Counted from the first letter of the stretch, positions 18,987 to 28,247 are shown. The stretch is DNA of 64,000 nt from Syntrophus sp963665935 (GCA_963665935.1 OY762510.1:1922001-1986000), one strand, 5' to 3'. The notes: generated by a model from the sequence alone, not told the origin. A program made the numbers and translations.

Positions 18987-21473
18987 TCAGAGCAAGAGTT
19001 CCGGCGCAACTTTCGTTTTTGCCCCGGGCAGTGAGGAAAGTAAGGAAGCTGCCGCGCTTTCATCCATGGGCCTTGAGAAGAAAAAGCCCTGGCCGTGCCG
19101 GCATCTCATGGCCTGCAGCTTCTTGAGCTGCTCGGTCGTCTCAATGCCTTCGGCAATCACCTCCATTCCCAGGTTTTTGCCGAGCGTCAGGATGGTCTCG
19201 ATGATCTTCGGCTGTTCCTGGTTGAAAAACAGCTTCCTGACAAAGGACCGGTCGATCTTCAGAGTGTCGATGGGCAAATTCTGAAGATAGTTCAGTGAGG
19301 AATAGCCCGTGCCGAAGTCATCCAGGGAGATATGGATGCCGAAGGCCTTCAGCTTGAGCAGGACCTCCACGATCGACGCAGTCTGTTCCATGAGAACGGT
19401 TTCTGTAATTTCAAACTCGAGATTTTCCGGTTGTATTCCCGACTCCTTGATCACGGCTGTAACCATTTCGGTAAACCCCGGATCTTTGAGCTGGACCGGG
19501 GAGATGTTGACGGCCAGGCGCAATGGCGGGACCCCGTTGTCGAGCCAGGTTTTCAGATGACCGCAGGCGGTGCGCAGCACCCATTCCCCCATGGGAAGAA
19601 TCAGGCCGGTATCCTCCGCAAGTGGAATGAAATCAGAGGGTGCGATGAGCCCCTGATGGGGATGCTGCCAACGCAGCAGGGCCTCCATGCCGACGATGCG
19701 ACTGTCCTTCAGGGATACAATGGGCTGGTAATGAATGTGGAACTCGTCCCGTTCCAGCGCTACGCGCAGATCCGCTTCGAGACGGACGAGGGCCACGGCC
19801 TTCAGCCTCATGGCAGGGGAAAATACCTCGCAACGGCCCCTGCCGAGCGCTTTTGCCTGATACATGGTAATGTCCGCGTCGCGGAGGAGATCTTCGGCAT
19901 GGAGATATTCGGACGAACCGAGGGCAATGCCGATGCTGGGCGTGCTGACAAGCTCGGCCTCACTGATACGAAAAGGTTCCATAAAGGCTTTCTGTATCCG
20001 TTCGGCAATGGCTTTCGCATTCTCCTCATTCTTGATGTCCTCAAAGAGCATGACAAATTCGTCTCCTCCGAGCCGGGCCGTTGTGTCCCCCGGACGGGCG
20101 CATTTCTCCAGGCGACGGGCCGTTTCGACAAGAACGGCATCTCCCGCCAGGTGGCCGAGACTGTCGTTGATCATCTTGAAGCGGTCCAGATCAAGGAAGA
20201 AAACGGCGTAGGTGAAATCCGGGACTCGGCGGGTCCTTCGGAGGGCATTGTTGAGGCGGTCCATGAACAGCGCCCGGTTGGGAAGACCGGTCAGGCCGTC
20301 GTAGAAGGCATCGTGCTGCAGCTGTTCCTCGGCGAATTTCCTTGCGCTGATGTCCGTATGGGAACCGGCCATTCGATAGGCGATGCCGGTCTCATCGCGC
20401 ACGGCGATTCCCCGGGAGAGAATCCAGCGGTAACTTCCATCCTTGTGAAGCATCCGGTGTTCGTTGATAAAATGAGCGTTAAGACCTTTGATGTGGGAGT
20501 TGATCTCGACCTTGACCTGTTCCGAATCGTCGGGATGAATGCGGTTGAGCCATTCCTCAATACCCGTGCCGATTTCCTCCTTTTTGTAACCGAGAAGGCC
20601 CTTCCAGCGGCTAGAAAAGTGGACTTCTTTGGTCAGGAGATTCCAGTCCCATAACCCGTCATTGGCGGCAAGAGAGGCGAGGGCGTAGCGCTCCTCGCTT
20701 TCCCTGAGCGCCTTTTCCGTTTGTTTCCGCTCCGTGATGTCTCGCACAATGTTCAGGGCCTCATTTTTGCCGCTCCGGATTGTCCGAATCTCCCAATCGC
20801 GAAGTGCTCCCTGGATGGCCACACTGCACTCCTGTAACTGGACGCTTCCTGTCTGCAGAGCCTTATGGACCTGCCCCATGAGCTGATGGGCAAGCTGTGA
20901 CGGCAGGAATTCGAAGATATTCGGGTGGTCCCCTTCGTTAACGGGCGGAAGGATGTGGTCAAGGGAATTTCGCGATTCGAGCAAGGCCCCGTCAGAAGAG
21001 ATCCTTAACATTCCATCGGGGATGGCGCCCAGCAGGGCTCGGCTTTTGGATTCCGCTCGATAGACATCGTCGAAGGCCTTGCTTGCCCGAAGCATGTAGC
21101 GTACGCGATAGCCAAGGAGCAGCCAGTTGATCGGTTTGGTGATGAAGTCCGTTGCCCCGACTTGGTAGGCGTGGTGGATCGATCCGGTGTCATCCAGGCC
21201 GGTCATCATGCAGATCGGGATACGCTCCTGTCCGGGAGATCGGCGTATCTGTTCACAGGTGGAGAAGCCGTCCATCTCCGGCATCATGACGTCCAGGAGA
21301 ATAAGGTCCGGTTTCAGGGGAGAAAGAAGGGACAAGGCCTCTACGCCGTTTTCCGCTTCTTCCACTCGATAGCCTTCCTTTTCCAGGGCGGCATGGGCGA
21401 GCATCCGCATGACTGTGTCATCATCGACTACAAGAATCAATGGGGCATTCCCCTCGGGTTTTTTTTTCATCAT
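18987..21473 (-). CDS. Response regulator with PAS-PAS-GGDEF-EAL (dual c-di-GMP enzyme)
   Basis: An 828-residue cytoplasmic protein. The N-terminal receiver has an intact Asp near 61 (LILLDVMMPEMDG) and Lys (FITKP). Two PAS segments follow (about 140-240 and 255-375, the second with a PAC-type motif YRWILSRGIAVRDETG). The GGDEF domain (about 395-560) has an intact active site ARLGGDEFVMLF and the TGLPNR signature. The EAL domain (about 570-815) has GMEALLRWQHP, NISPVQL and DDFGTGYSSLNYL. Both catalytic signatures look complete, so it could make or degrade c-di-GMP depending on phosphorylation. It overlaps the stop of the upstream hybrid kinase by 4 bases, with AAGGAG before the start, which points to that kinase as its partner. 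Confidence 0.93.
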   Translation of the reverse strand: MMKKKPEGNAPLILVVDDDTVMRMLAHAALEKEGYRVEEAENGVEALSLLSPLKPDLILLDVMMPEMDGFSTCEQIRRSPGQERIPICMMTGLDDTGSIHHAYQVGATDFITKPINWLLLGYRVRYMLRASKAFDDVYRAESKSRALLGAIPDGMLRISSDGALLESRNSLDHILPPVNEGDHPNIFEFLPSQLAHQLMGQVHKALQTGSVQLQECSVAIQGALRDWEIRTIRSGKNEALNIVRDITERKQTEKALRESEERYALASLAANDGLWDWNLLTKEVHFSSRWKGLLGYKKEEIGTGIEEWLNRIHPDDSEQVKVEINSHIKGLNAHFINEHRMLHKDGSYRWILSRGIAVRDETGIAYRMAGSHTDISARKFAEEQLQHDAFYDGLTGLPNRALFMDRLNNALRRTRRVPDFTYAVFFLDLDRFKMINDSLGHLAGDAVLVETARRLEKCARPGDTTARLGGDEFVMLFEDIKNEENAKAIAERIQKAFMEPFRISEAELVSTPSIGIALGSSEYLHAEDLLRDADITMYQAKALGRGRCEVFSPAMRLKAVALVRLEADLRVALERDEFHIHYQPIVSLKDSRIVGMEALLRWQHPHQGLIAPSDFIPLAEDTGLILPMGEWVLRTACGHLKTWLDNGVPPLRLAVNISPVQLKDPGFTEMVTAVIKESGIQPENLEFEITETVLMEQTASIVEVLLKLKAFGIHISLDDFGTGYSSLNYLQNLPIDTLKIDRSFVRKLFFNQEQPKIIETILTLGKNLGMEVIAEGIETTEQLKKLQAMRCRHGQGFFFSRPMDESAAASLLSSLPGAKTKVAPELLL

Positions 21474-24436
21474 GATGTTCTCCTTTTCAGCTCTTCCTCC
21501 ACTGCAGCGAGTGCCTGCCGGTCTTGCTGGTTCCTGTCCGAAGCAAGGGATGAAGTATCCTGTCCTGCATCCATAGGGCTTTTCCTTTCAAATTTACTGC
21601 CGTTTCTTCCACCTTCTTTTCCTTCTGAGCCGGGAATCAGCCATTTGGACAGGACGGCGTAAAGCTCATCGGACTTGTAAGGCTTGCTCAGATAGTCATC
21701 CATGCCTGCCTTCAGGCACGTCTCCCGATCGCCTTCCATGGCATGGGCCGTTAGGGCCACAATAGGGATATGGCGGGACGCTTTACCGCCGTCGCGATTT
21801 CCTTCCTCCTGCCGAATGGCCCGTGTCGCTTCATAGCCGTCCATCAGAGGCATTTGACAATCCATCATGATGATGTCATAAGGTTTGATGGAAAAGGCTT
21901 CAAGAGCCTCCTGGCCATTTTCTGCAACATCTGTCCGGCAACCGAAATATTCCAGCATCGCCAAGCCCAGCGCCTGATTGACGGGATTGTCCTCCACAAG
22001 CAGGACCTGGAAAGAAGAGAATTCCTCTTTGTTTTTGGGGCCGTTGGAAGGCTCATGAACCTCCTCCTCTCTGGAAACGATGGATTCCCCTAGGGAGGCA
22101 AGGGCGTTGAAGAGCTGGGATTGCCGCACCGGCTTTTTAAGGCAGGCATGAAGATCAAGGCCGGTGTACTCTTCCTCGGAATCCGAGCCGGGAAGCAAGG
22201 CGATGATCTTCGTGTCCGCGGTCTGTGAGTTGGCCGAAATGGTCCTTACCAGTGCCGGCCATTCTGTTTCCAGCATGACGGTATCGAGAATCATTGCCGG
22301 GTATGGCTTCCCCATTTTTGCGGCTGAGGTGAGCATCCCCAGGGCGTCAGTGCGGCGCTCCGTGCTGTTGCTCTGAATGCCCCAGCCTTCGAGCTGCCGG
22401 CAGAGGGTCGTCCTGGCTTTTGAGGCGCCTGATAAAACCAGGATCGAAAGTCCCTGGAATGACAGGTAAGAAGGTTCAAGGACTTCCGTCGTACGGTCCC
22501 TCTTCTCGAGTTCTGCCGTGAACCGGAAGGCAGATCCTTTCCCCGGAACGCTCTCGACGTCGATTTTCCCGCCCATCATCGGGACCAGTTGATTGGCGAT
22601 GGTAAGTCCCAGGCCTGTTCCTCCAAATTGACGTGTTGTGGATCCGTCCGCCTGGGTAAAAGCATTGAAGATTTTCGTCAGGGCCTCCGGGGCAATTCCA
22701 ATGCCCGTGTCCCTTACTTCAAACCGGATCAGCATCGATTGTTCCCTTTCTTCCTCCGGCGAAACATCGAGCGAGACTTCCCCCTTTTCGGTGAACTTGA
22801 CCGCGTTTCCCAGGAGATTGAAGAGAATCTGCCGCAGTCGCATGGGATCGCCCCGGAGAACGGTGGGAATTCTGCTGTCCACGTGGCAGGAAAGTTCAAT
22901 TCCTTTCATCTGCGCCTGTTTGCTGAAGGAATCCACCACATCTTCCGCAAGCGTAAGGAGATTGAGTTCTGTTGTCACGATTTCCATCTTCCCCGCCTCG
23001 ATTTTCGATAGATCGAGGATATCGTTGATCAGTTGCAGCAGAATTTCCCCGGAGTTGAGCGCCATGGCGATGTATCTTTGCTGCTGTTCCGTCATCCGCT
23101 CTTCTCTCTGCAGCAGTTCCAGAAAGCCGATGACGCCGTTCATCGGGGTGCGGATCTCATGGCTCATGTTCGCCAGAAACTGAGATTTGGCGAGATTGGA
23201 TGTTTCTGCCGCCTCTTTCGCTGTCAGAAGTTGCTGTTCCATCTGTTTTCTGTCCGAGATATTGATGAAGCTTTCGAGAAGAATATCCCTTCCCTGAAAG
23301 TTCATCCAGACGACATTTTTAATGATCGGAATGCGCTCGCCACTTTTATGGAAGAGAATCCGTTCCGAATTATCGATCGTCTGTCCCAGATCCATGACCG
23401 GGCATCGATTGATTTCTGCCGGGCAGACGGTCTTATGACAGACCGAGTCGATCAGCTCGTCTTCCGTCTTGCCGGTCAACTGACAGGCAAGTCCATTGGC
23501 GTACAATATTCTGTGAGAGTGGGCGTCTATGATGAAGATCCCCGTGAGGACCGACTTGAGAACGTTGTTAAGCCAGTTCTCGTGCTCACGGGAGAGCCTC
23601 TCGGCCCTGGCGAGATCCCGATTGGCCTTGACAAGTTCGACGGTTCTTTCCACAACGCGTTTCTCGAGCTGATCCCGAGAATTCTGAAGTTGTTCATCGC
23701 GCAGGGAGATTTCCGACAGCATCTCATTGAATCCAGCCATGAGGATTCCCAGCTCGTCAGTCCCCTGATAATTCATCCTCAGGGAATAATCCTTCTTTTC
23801 GGAGACTCCTTTCATGGATTGGGCAAGATCGAGAATGGGATCCGATATGACTTTCTGCAGCTTCTTGGAAAGCAGATAGGCAATCAGTGAGATGGCGCCC
23901 ATGATCAGGATGGCCATGGTGAGATACCATAATAACTGGTTATACAGATCGCCCAGGTCCGAGATGATGTAAAGAGTCCCCAGCCGATCCTTTTCGGACA
24001 GGATGATGCGGGATACTTCCAGCCGATTGTTTTTGAAAACCCATCCGGTCATTTCCTTCTGGGGTGCAGAGGTTGCGGGGCAATCGAGCGATGAAGATTC
24101 CTTCGCCAGAGTGTTGGCCTTGCCCTTTCCTTTCAGGTATTGAGCAAAGTGGCGGCCGTCCTGTCCGAAGACACAGGCGGAGAGAATGTGGGACTCCCCT
24201 TTGAGCGCTCTCAGGGTTTCTTCTGCCGATTGTTGATCGTTGAAGAGAAGGGGGGCAACAAGGTTGTTCGCCGTTACTTTAGCCAGGGTGTCGACCTTTG
24301 CCACAAGATTTTTCCGGTAAGAGAAGATTTCGTGGGTGACGAAAAGCAATATCGCAAGAAAAAGAGAGACGCAACAGGTCATCATGATGATCAGCGTCAG
24401 CTTTTTGCGGATGGAACTGTTCTGGAAATTCAACAT
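21470..24436 (-). CDS. Hybrid histidine kinase CHASE8-HAMP-PAS-HisKA-HATPase-REC-REC
   Basis: A 988-residue inner-membrane kinase. Membrane segments are near residues 13-35 and 168-190. The periplasmic region between them (TANNLVAPLLFNDQQSAEET...SACVFGQDG) matches the CHASE8 pattern of YfiN/DgcN-type sensors. HAMP (about 191-245), coiled coil, and a PAS domain (about 290-400) with cysteines at 333, 338 and 345 (CHKTVCPAEINRCP) follow. His 426 is in ANMSHEIRTPMNG. The HATPase carries LLGNAVKFTEKG and GGTGLGLTIANQL. A first receiver-like domain (about 660-785) lacks the usual acidic pair; the last (about 808-925) is intact (Asp 859, IMMDCQMPLMDG). It starts 12 bases after yfiR and overlaps the GGDEF-EAL gene. 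Its N-terminal 650 residues are paralogous to the product of 25422-27923. Confidence 0.93.
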   Translation of the reverse strand: MLNFQNSSIRKKLTLIIMMTCCVSLFLAILLFVTHEIFSYRKNLVAKVDTLAKVTANNLVAPLLFNDQQSAEETLRALKGESHILSACVFGQDGRHFAQYLKGKGKANTLAKESSSLDCPATSAPQKEMTGWVFKNNRLEVSRIILSEKDRLGTLYIISDLGDLYNQLLWYLTMAILIMGAISLIAYLLSKKLQKVISDPILDLAQSMKGVSEKKDYSLRMNYQGTDELGILMAGFNEMLSEISLRDEQLQNSRDQLEKRVVERTVELVKANRDLARAERLSREHENWLNNVLKSVLTGIFIIDAHSHRILYANGLACQLTGKTEDELIDSVCHKTVCPAEINRCPVMDLGQTIDNSERILFHKSGERIPIIKNVVWMNFQGRDILLESFINISDRKQMEQQLLTAKEAAETSNLAKSQFLANMSHEIRTPMNGVIGFLELLQREERMTEQQQRYIAMALNSGEILLQLINDILDLSKIEAGKMEIVTTELNLLTLAEDVVDSFSKQAQMKGIELSCHVDSRIPTVLRGDPMRLRQILFNLLGNAVKFTEKGEVSLDVSPEEEREQSMLIRFEVRDTGIGIAPEALTKIFNAFTQADGSTTRQFGGTGLGLTIANQLVPMMGGKIDVESVPGKGSAFRFTAELEKRDRTTEVLEPSYLSFQGLSILVLSGASKARTTLCRQLEGWGIQSNSTERRTDALGMLTSAAKMGKPYPAMILDTVMLETEWPALVRTISANSQTADTKIIALLPGSDSEEEYTGLDLHACLKKPVRQSQLFNALASLGESIVSREEEVHEPSNGPKNKEEFSSFQVLLVEDNPVNQALGLAMLEYFGCRTDVAENGQEALEAFSIKPYDIIMMDCQMPLMDGYEATRAIRQEEGNRDGGKASRHIPIVALTAHAMEGDRETCLKAGMDDYLSKPYKSDELYAVLSKWLIPGSEGKEGGRNGSKFERKSPMDAGQDTSSLASDRNQQDRQALAAVEEELKRRTS

Positions 24437-24448
24437 AATCTCTCTCTG

Positions 24449-25072
24449 TCAGTCGTCATTTCTTACAATCTTGGCGAGTCTCAGGAGTTGCGAGCTGATC
24501 CGTACCCCTGCTTTTGCAGCCGCATCCGGATTGATCTCAAAAGAGACCCGGTTGTTATCAATTACAAAGTTGATCATGCCCCCGGAGGCAGCAAAATTTC
24601 TCATGTCCCCAATGGTCAGCACACCGCTCTTTACGTTTTGCAGGATCTCTTTCATCCGCTTCGATTCCGATCTGCCGAGGTAAAGAATTTCGCATTCGGA
24701 GGCTTCTTCTCTCCTCCTGATCCGCTTCACGGACAGGACTTTCCCGCTGGCTGTCTTTCCCGACAGGGACTCGAGTGCATCTCCCAGCGCATCGTTGCCG
24801 AGGACACAGAGCGTTAATCGAGAGGCCTCGGGCGGCAGAGTTTCCGGTGGCCAGGAAACAAATTTCATGAAGTTATAAACAAAGGCGGCCTTGACCTGAG
24901 AGGGATCAGGGCCCGCTGCTTCGACCCGGGAGACATTCAATTTCAAGAGTATCAAGGAAAGGAAAAGAAGGAGAAAGATCCGGCAGAGCTTTGCTGCCCT
25001 GGAAGAATCAGCCTCGACTTCCTGTTTCCCGATGCTTCGGAATTGATGAATATAGGTCAGTGGAATCGACAT
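24449..25072 (-). CDS. yfiR: YfiR-family (DUF4154) periplasmic protein
   Basis: A 207-residue exported protein. A long N-region is followed by a hydrophobic signal segment (about 32-45) and a likely cleavage site after SRVEA. The mature part begins PSQVKAAFVYNFMKFVSWP, the hallmark of YfiR/DUF4154, and continues with SRLTLCVLGND, CEILYLGRSESKRM, GVLTIGDMRNFAASGGMINFVIDNNRVSFEINPDAA and a C-terminal ISSQLLRLAKIV, all family features. In Pseudomonas YfiR is a periplasmic inhibitor that binds the sensor part of the diguanylate cyclase YfiN. Here the adjacent CHASE8 protein is a hybrid kinase, so YfiR probably gates a phosphorelay. A sigma-54-like promoter lies about 60 bases upstream. The ribosome-binding site is weak. 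Confidence 0.9.
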   Translation of the reverse strand: MSIPLTYIHQFRSIGKQEVEADSSRAAKLCRIFLLLFLSLILLKLNVSRVEAAGPDPSQVKAAFVYNFMKFVSWPPETLPPEASRLTLCVLGNDALGDALESLSGKTASGKVLSVKRIRRREEASECEILYLGRSESKRMKEILQNVKSGVLTIGDMRNFAASGGMINFVIDNNRVSFEINPDAAAKAGVRISSQLLRLAKIVRNDD

Positions 25073-25130
25073 GGATCTTTTTCAGTTTTTTGTTGATTAT
25101 TAAAATTATCCTATATGAATTTTGTGGTGC

Positions 25131-25146
25131 AGCAATGAGTGTGCCT
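25131..25146 (-). promoter_or_regulatory. Sigma-54-type (-24/-12) promoter of the yfiR operon
   Basis: On the minus strand the sequence AGGCACACTCATTGCT matches the RpoN consensus TGGCACG-N4-TTGCW, with the exact GG-N10-GC spacing. Transcription would start near 25120, leaving about a 48-base leader before the yfiR start at 25072. An AT-rich stretch with TATAGGATAAT (minus strand, 25105-25115) lies just downstream and could alternatively be a sigma-70 -10 element. The rest of the 25073-25421 gap shows no gene or clear structure. Confidence 0.55.
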
Positions 25147-25421
25147 AATGGTGACATTTTGGGTCTCATCCGGGAAAGTTCAGGAAAGGATTGTAAAAAA
25201 GCCGCTTTGAGCCTTCTGCCCTGACGCTGTTGGCCCGATCCTTTGCGTCCTTATTCCCCTTTTAAATATTAGGGTAGTGCAAAGAGGACCGGGGCATGCG
25301 TCGAGAAGACGATAATGCTCTCAAGGAAAAGGGAAATTTGATGTTAAATGAAAAAAAGTCGATTTGACCGGTTTGCAAACGGCGCGCAGGAGTTATGACA
25401 ACGCTTCCCGGGGCTGTTTTC

Positions 25422-27923
25422 TCAGGGAAACTGCCTCAGCTGCTTGTCATGCTTGCCGACATCACGATAATTCCGCCCCCCTTCTTCCTGCTCCTCGCCT
25501 GATGCAGGAACCAGCCACCTAACGAGGACGGAGTATAGCTGATCTGATTTGTAAGGTTTGCTCAGGTAGTCATCCATCCCCGCCTCGAGGCAGACTTCGC
25601 GATCGCCCTCCAGGGCATGGGCCGTGAGTGCGACAATGGGAATTCGGCGATGCCCGGGTTTCCCTTCGCCAAGGATCTCTCGCTTGCGAATTTCCCGCGA
25701 CGCCTCATAACCATCCATCCGAGGCATCTGGCAATCCATGAGGATCAGGTCGTACTGCCCCGAGGCCCAGGCGTCAACGGCCTCCAGGCCATCCTCCGCC
25801 ACATCGATACGACAGCCGAAATACTCCAGCATGGCTGTGCCGACGGCCTGGTTGACGGAATTGTCTTCAGCAAGAAGAATGCGAAAAGCAGAGAATTTTC
25901 CCGTGTTGCTTTGTTCGCAGGCAAGTTCATGTTCTGCCTGGACCTCGGAAAAATCCTGATCCCCGAGAGCAACCAGGGCAATGTTCTGCTTTTCGAGGTG
26001 TGCCGTAAAACGGAAAGTGGATCCTTTCCCCGGCATGCTCTCGACATCGATCTCTCCTCCCATCATGGAGACGAGCTGACTGGCAATGGCAAGTCCCAGA
26101 CCGGTTCCGCCAAATTGCCGTGTTGTGGATTCATCCTCCTGGGAAAAGGCGTTGAAAATTCTCGACTGGGCCTCCGGAGCAATCCCGATGCCTGTGTCCT
26201 TGACCTCGAACCGGACAAGAGCCGAATCTTCTTCCTCTTCTGCCAGAGAAACGGAGAGGGAAATTCCTCCCTGCCTGGTGAATTTGACGGCATTTCCAAG
26301 GAGATTGACGAGCACCTGCCGCAGGCGAACAGGGTCTCCCCGAAGAGAGGAGGGGAATTCTTCATCCATGGAAACGACCATTTCAAGTCCCTTTCTCTGC
26401 GCCGGCTGTCTGAAAAATTCAGCCACTTCCTGCACGAGAGAAATAAGATCGAGTTCCGTCATCGAGATTTCCATTTTCCCCGCTTCGATCTTTGACAAAT
26501 CGAGGATATCGTTGATGATCTGAAGCAGCGTTTCCCCTGAGGAAAGCGCCGTGTCGACGTATTGGCGCTGCTGTCCCGTCAGTTGCTCCTCCCGCTGAAG
26601 AAGCTCCAGAAAGCCGATCACACCATTCATCGGGGTGCGGATCTCGTGGCTCATGTTTGCCAGAAACTTTGACTTCGCAAGATTTGCCGCTTCCGCCATG
26701 TTCTTCGCTTTAAGCAGTTCCTGCTCGGCCCGTTTGATGTCCGTGATATCGATAAAGCTTTCGAGGAGGAAATCCCGTCCGCGATAATTGATCCGGATAA
26801 CGTTTTTGATAATCGGAATATGGCCCCCATTGGAGGTGAGAAGAATGCGTTCCGAGTGGTCTATCGTCTCTCCCAGGTTCAGGATCGGGCATCGTCCGAC
26901 TTCGGTCGGACAGATGGTTCTGTTGCAGATCGAGCCGACGAGCTCTTCCTCTTTTTTCCCTGCCAGCCGGCAGGTGAGCTCATTTGCATAGAGCACTTTA
27001 TGTGTGGCGGCATCGACGATAAAAATCCCTGTCAGGACAGACTGAAGGAGGATGCTCTGCCATTGCTCGTTTTCACGGGCAATCAGCTCGGCCTGACCAA
27101 GCTTCTCGTTGGCCTTGACAAGTTCTGCCGTTCGTTCCTGGACACGGGCCTCAAGCTCTTCCTTATCCCTTTTGCGCTGTTCATCTCGCAGGCCGATCTC
27201 CGAGAGCATCCTGTTGAATCCGTTCATGAGGATTCCCAACTCGTCATTTCGCTGATCCGCAATCCTCAACGAAAAATCTTCCCGCTCGCTGACCCTTTGC
27301 ATGGAGTGGGCAAGCTGAAGGATCGGTTGCGAGATAAGAGTCTGCAACTTTCGGGAAAAGAGGTAGGCGATCAGGGAGGTAAGGGCCAGAATCAGGATGG
27401 CGATGGCGATATAAACGTAAAGCTGATAGTAGGCTCCCTTGAGATCCGAGACGATTTGGAGCGTTCCGACATGATTGCGGCCGGACATGAGACTGCGGGA
27501 TACTTCGATCTGATTCTCCCGGAAAAGGTCATAGCTTCCTGCCTGTTGTGGCGTTATGGACGCAGGGCATGAAAATGACTTGAATCCTTGGGCGTTGCCC
27601 TTAAGGAGGGAATCGGACTGGAGATAGGTGGCAAACCGGGTTCCGTTTTGCTGGTAAACACAGGCGGAGAGGATATGCGGGTCTCCTTGCAGAATCTTCA
27701 TGATCTCGTCGGCTGCCCTTGAGTCGCCGGCGAGAAGTGGCGCAATGAGGTTATGCCCCGTCACTCCTGCCAGAACGTCGATCTTTTCCACGAGGGTTTT
27801 CCGGTAGCAGATCACCTTGTGGGCGACGATGAAGAGAGAAGAGAGAGAAAATGAAACAAGACAAGTGAACATGATGATCATGGTCAACTTTTTACTGATG
27901 GAACTATTTTGAAAACTCCGCAT
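25422..27923 (-). CDS. Hybrid histidine kinase CHASE8-HAMP-PAS-HisKA-HATPase-REC (paralogue)
   Basis: An 833-residue membrane kinase with the same domain order as the product of 21470-24436, minus the first receiver-like domain. Membrane segments are near 13-35 and 168-190. The CHASE8-like periplasmic region (TGHNLIAPLLAGDSRAADE), HAMP and PAS are recognisable, with the same cysteines at 333, 338 and 345 (CNRTICPTEVGRCP). His 426 is in ANMSHEIRTPMNG, followed by the HATPase and a C-terminal intact receiver (LILMDCQMPRMDGYE). The collinear cysteine positions and near-identical motifs show a gene duplication. It is separated from yfiR by about 350 bases containing the sigma-54-like site, so it is probably a separate unit sharing the same periplasmic partner. 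Confidence 0.92.
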   Translation of the reverse strand: MRSFQNSSISKKLTMIIMFTCLVSFSLSSLFIVAHKVICYRKTLVEKIDVLAGVTGHNLIAPLLAGDSRAADEIMKILQGDPHILSACVYQQNGTRFATYLQSDSLLKGNAQGFKSFSCPASITPQQAGSYDLFRENQIEVSRSLMSGRNHVGTLQIVSDLKGAYYQLYVYIAIAILILALTSLIAYLFSRKLQTLISQPILQLAHSMQRVSEREDFSLRIADQRNDELGILMNGFNRMLSEIGLRDEQRKRDKEELEARVQERTAELVKANEKLGQAELIARENEQWQSILLQSVLTGIFIVDAATHKVLYANELTCRLAGKKEEELVGSICNRTICPTEVGRCPILNLGETIDHSERILLTSNGGHIPIIKNVIRINYRGRDFLLESFIDITDIKRAEQELLKAKNMAEAANLAKSKFLANMSHEIRTPMNGVIGFLELLQREEQLTGQQRQYVDTALSSGETLLQIINDILDLSKIEAGKMEISMTELDLISLVQEVAEFFRQPAQRKGLEMVVSMDEEFPSSLRGDPVRLRQVLVNLLGNAVKFTRQGGISLSVSLAEEEEDSALVRFEVKDTGIGIAPEAQSRIFNAFSQEDESTTRQFGGTGLGLAIASQLVSMMGGEIDVESMPGKGSTFRFTAHLEKQNIALVALGDQDFSEVQAEHELACEQSNTGKFSAFRILLAEDNSVNQAVGTAMLEYFGCRIDVAEDGLEAVDAWASGQYDLILMDCQMPRMDGYEASREIRKREILGEGKPGHRRIPIVALTAHALEGDREVCLEAGMDDYLSKPYKSDQLYSVLVRWLVPASGEEQEEGGRNYRDVGKHDKQLRQFP

Positions 27924-28130
27924 GGCTACCTCAACTTTGAGTTGCTTTCCAAACGCGCTGCAGTTCTCAAAAATTGCAAACGAGTATGAATTCCCGCCGC
28001 TGCTGCCGTCATCTCCACTGGCTCTTCGGGATATTCGCCGGCCGGTTCCCTACCAACTTTTCTGGTTAGCCTTTATCAGTCTTTATGCAAAAAATCAAAC
28101 GGGGAATGGCGATGAAATGCATTTCTGGCT

Positions 28131-28213
28131 TAAGGGATTAACCTTAATATAATTGCTTATTTAAGGTTTAAAGATGGCAATGGGAAAGAATACCGCCTAA
28201 GGGATTAACCTTA
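28131..28213. repeat. Duplicated 16-bp interrupted palindrome, candidate operator pair
   Basis: The identical sequence TAAGGGATTAACCTTA occurs at 28131-28146 and 28198-28213, 67 bases apart start to start. Each has TAAGG/CCTTA arms around GATTAA. A related TTAAGGTTTAAAG lies between them (about 28160-28173). They sit 208-290 bases upstream of the hybrid kinase gene (start 27923) and just past the terminator of the OmpA gene. They look like a pair of binding sites for a dimeric regulator, or decayed short repeats. The rest of the 27924-28250 gap shows nothing else I can support. Confidence 0.5.
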
Positions 28214-28247
28214 TGGTCGGCATTAAAGTTTTTACGCAGCGGAATAA

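Noticed and set aside
24991..25224. 77-codon plus-strand frame across the yfiR start
   Set aside because: It overlaps the yfiR start and the sigma-54-like site, has no ribosome-binding site and no similarity I can recognise.
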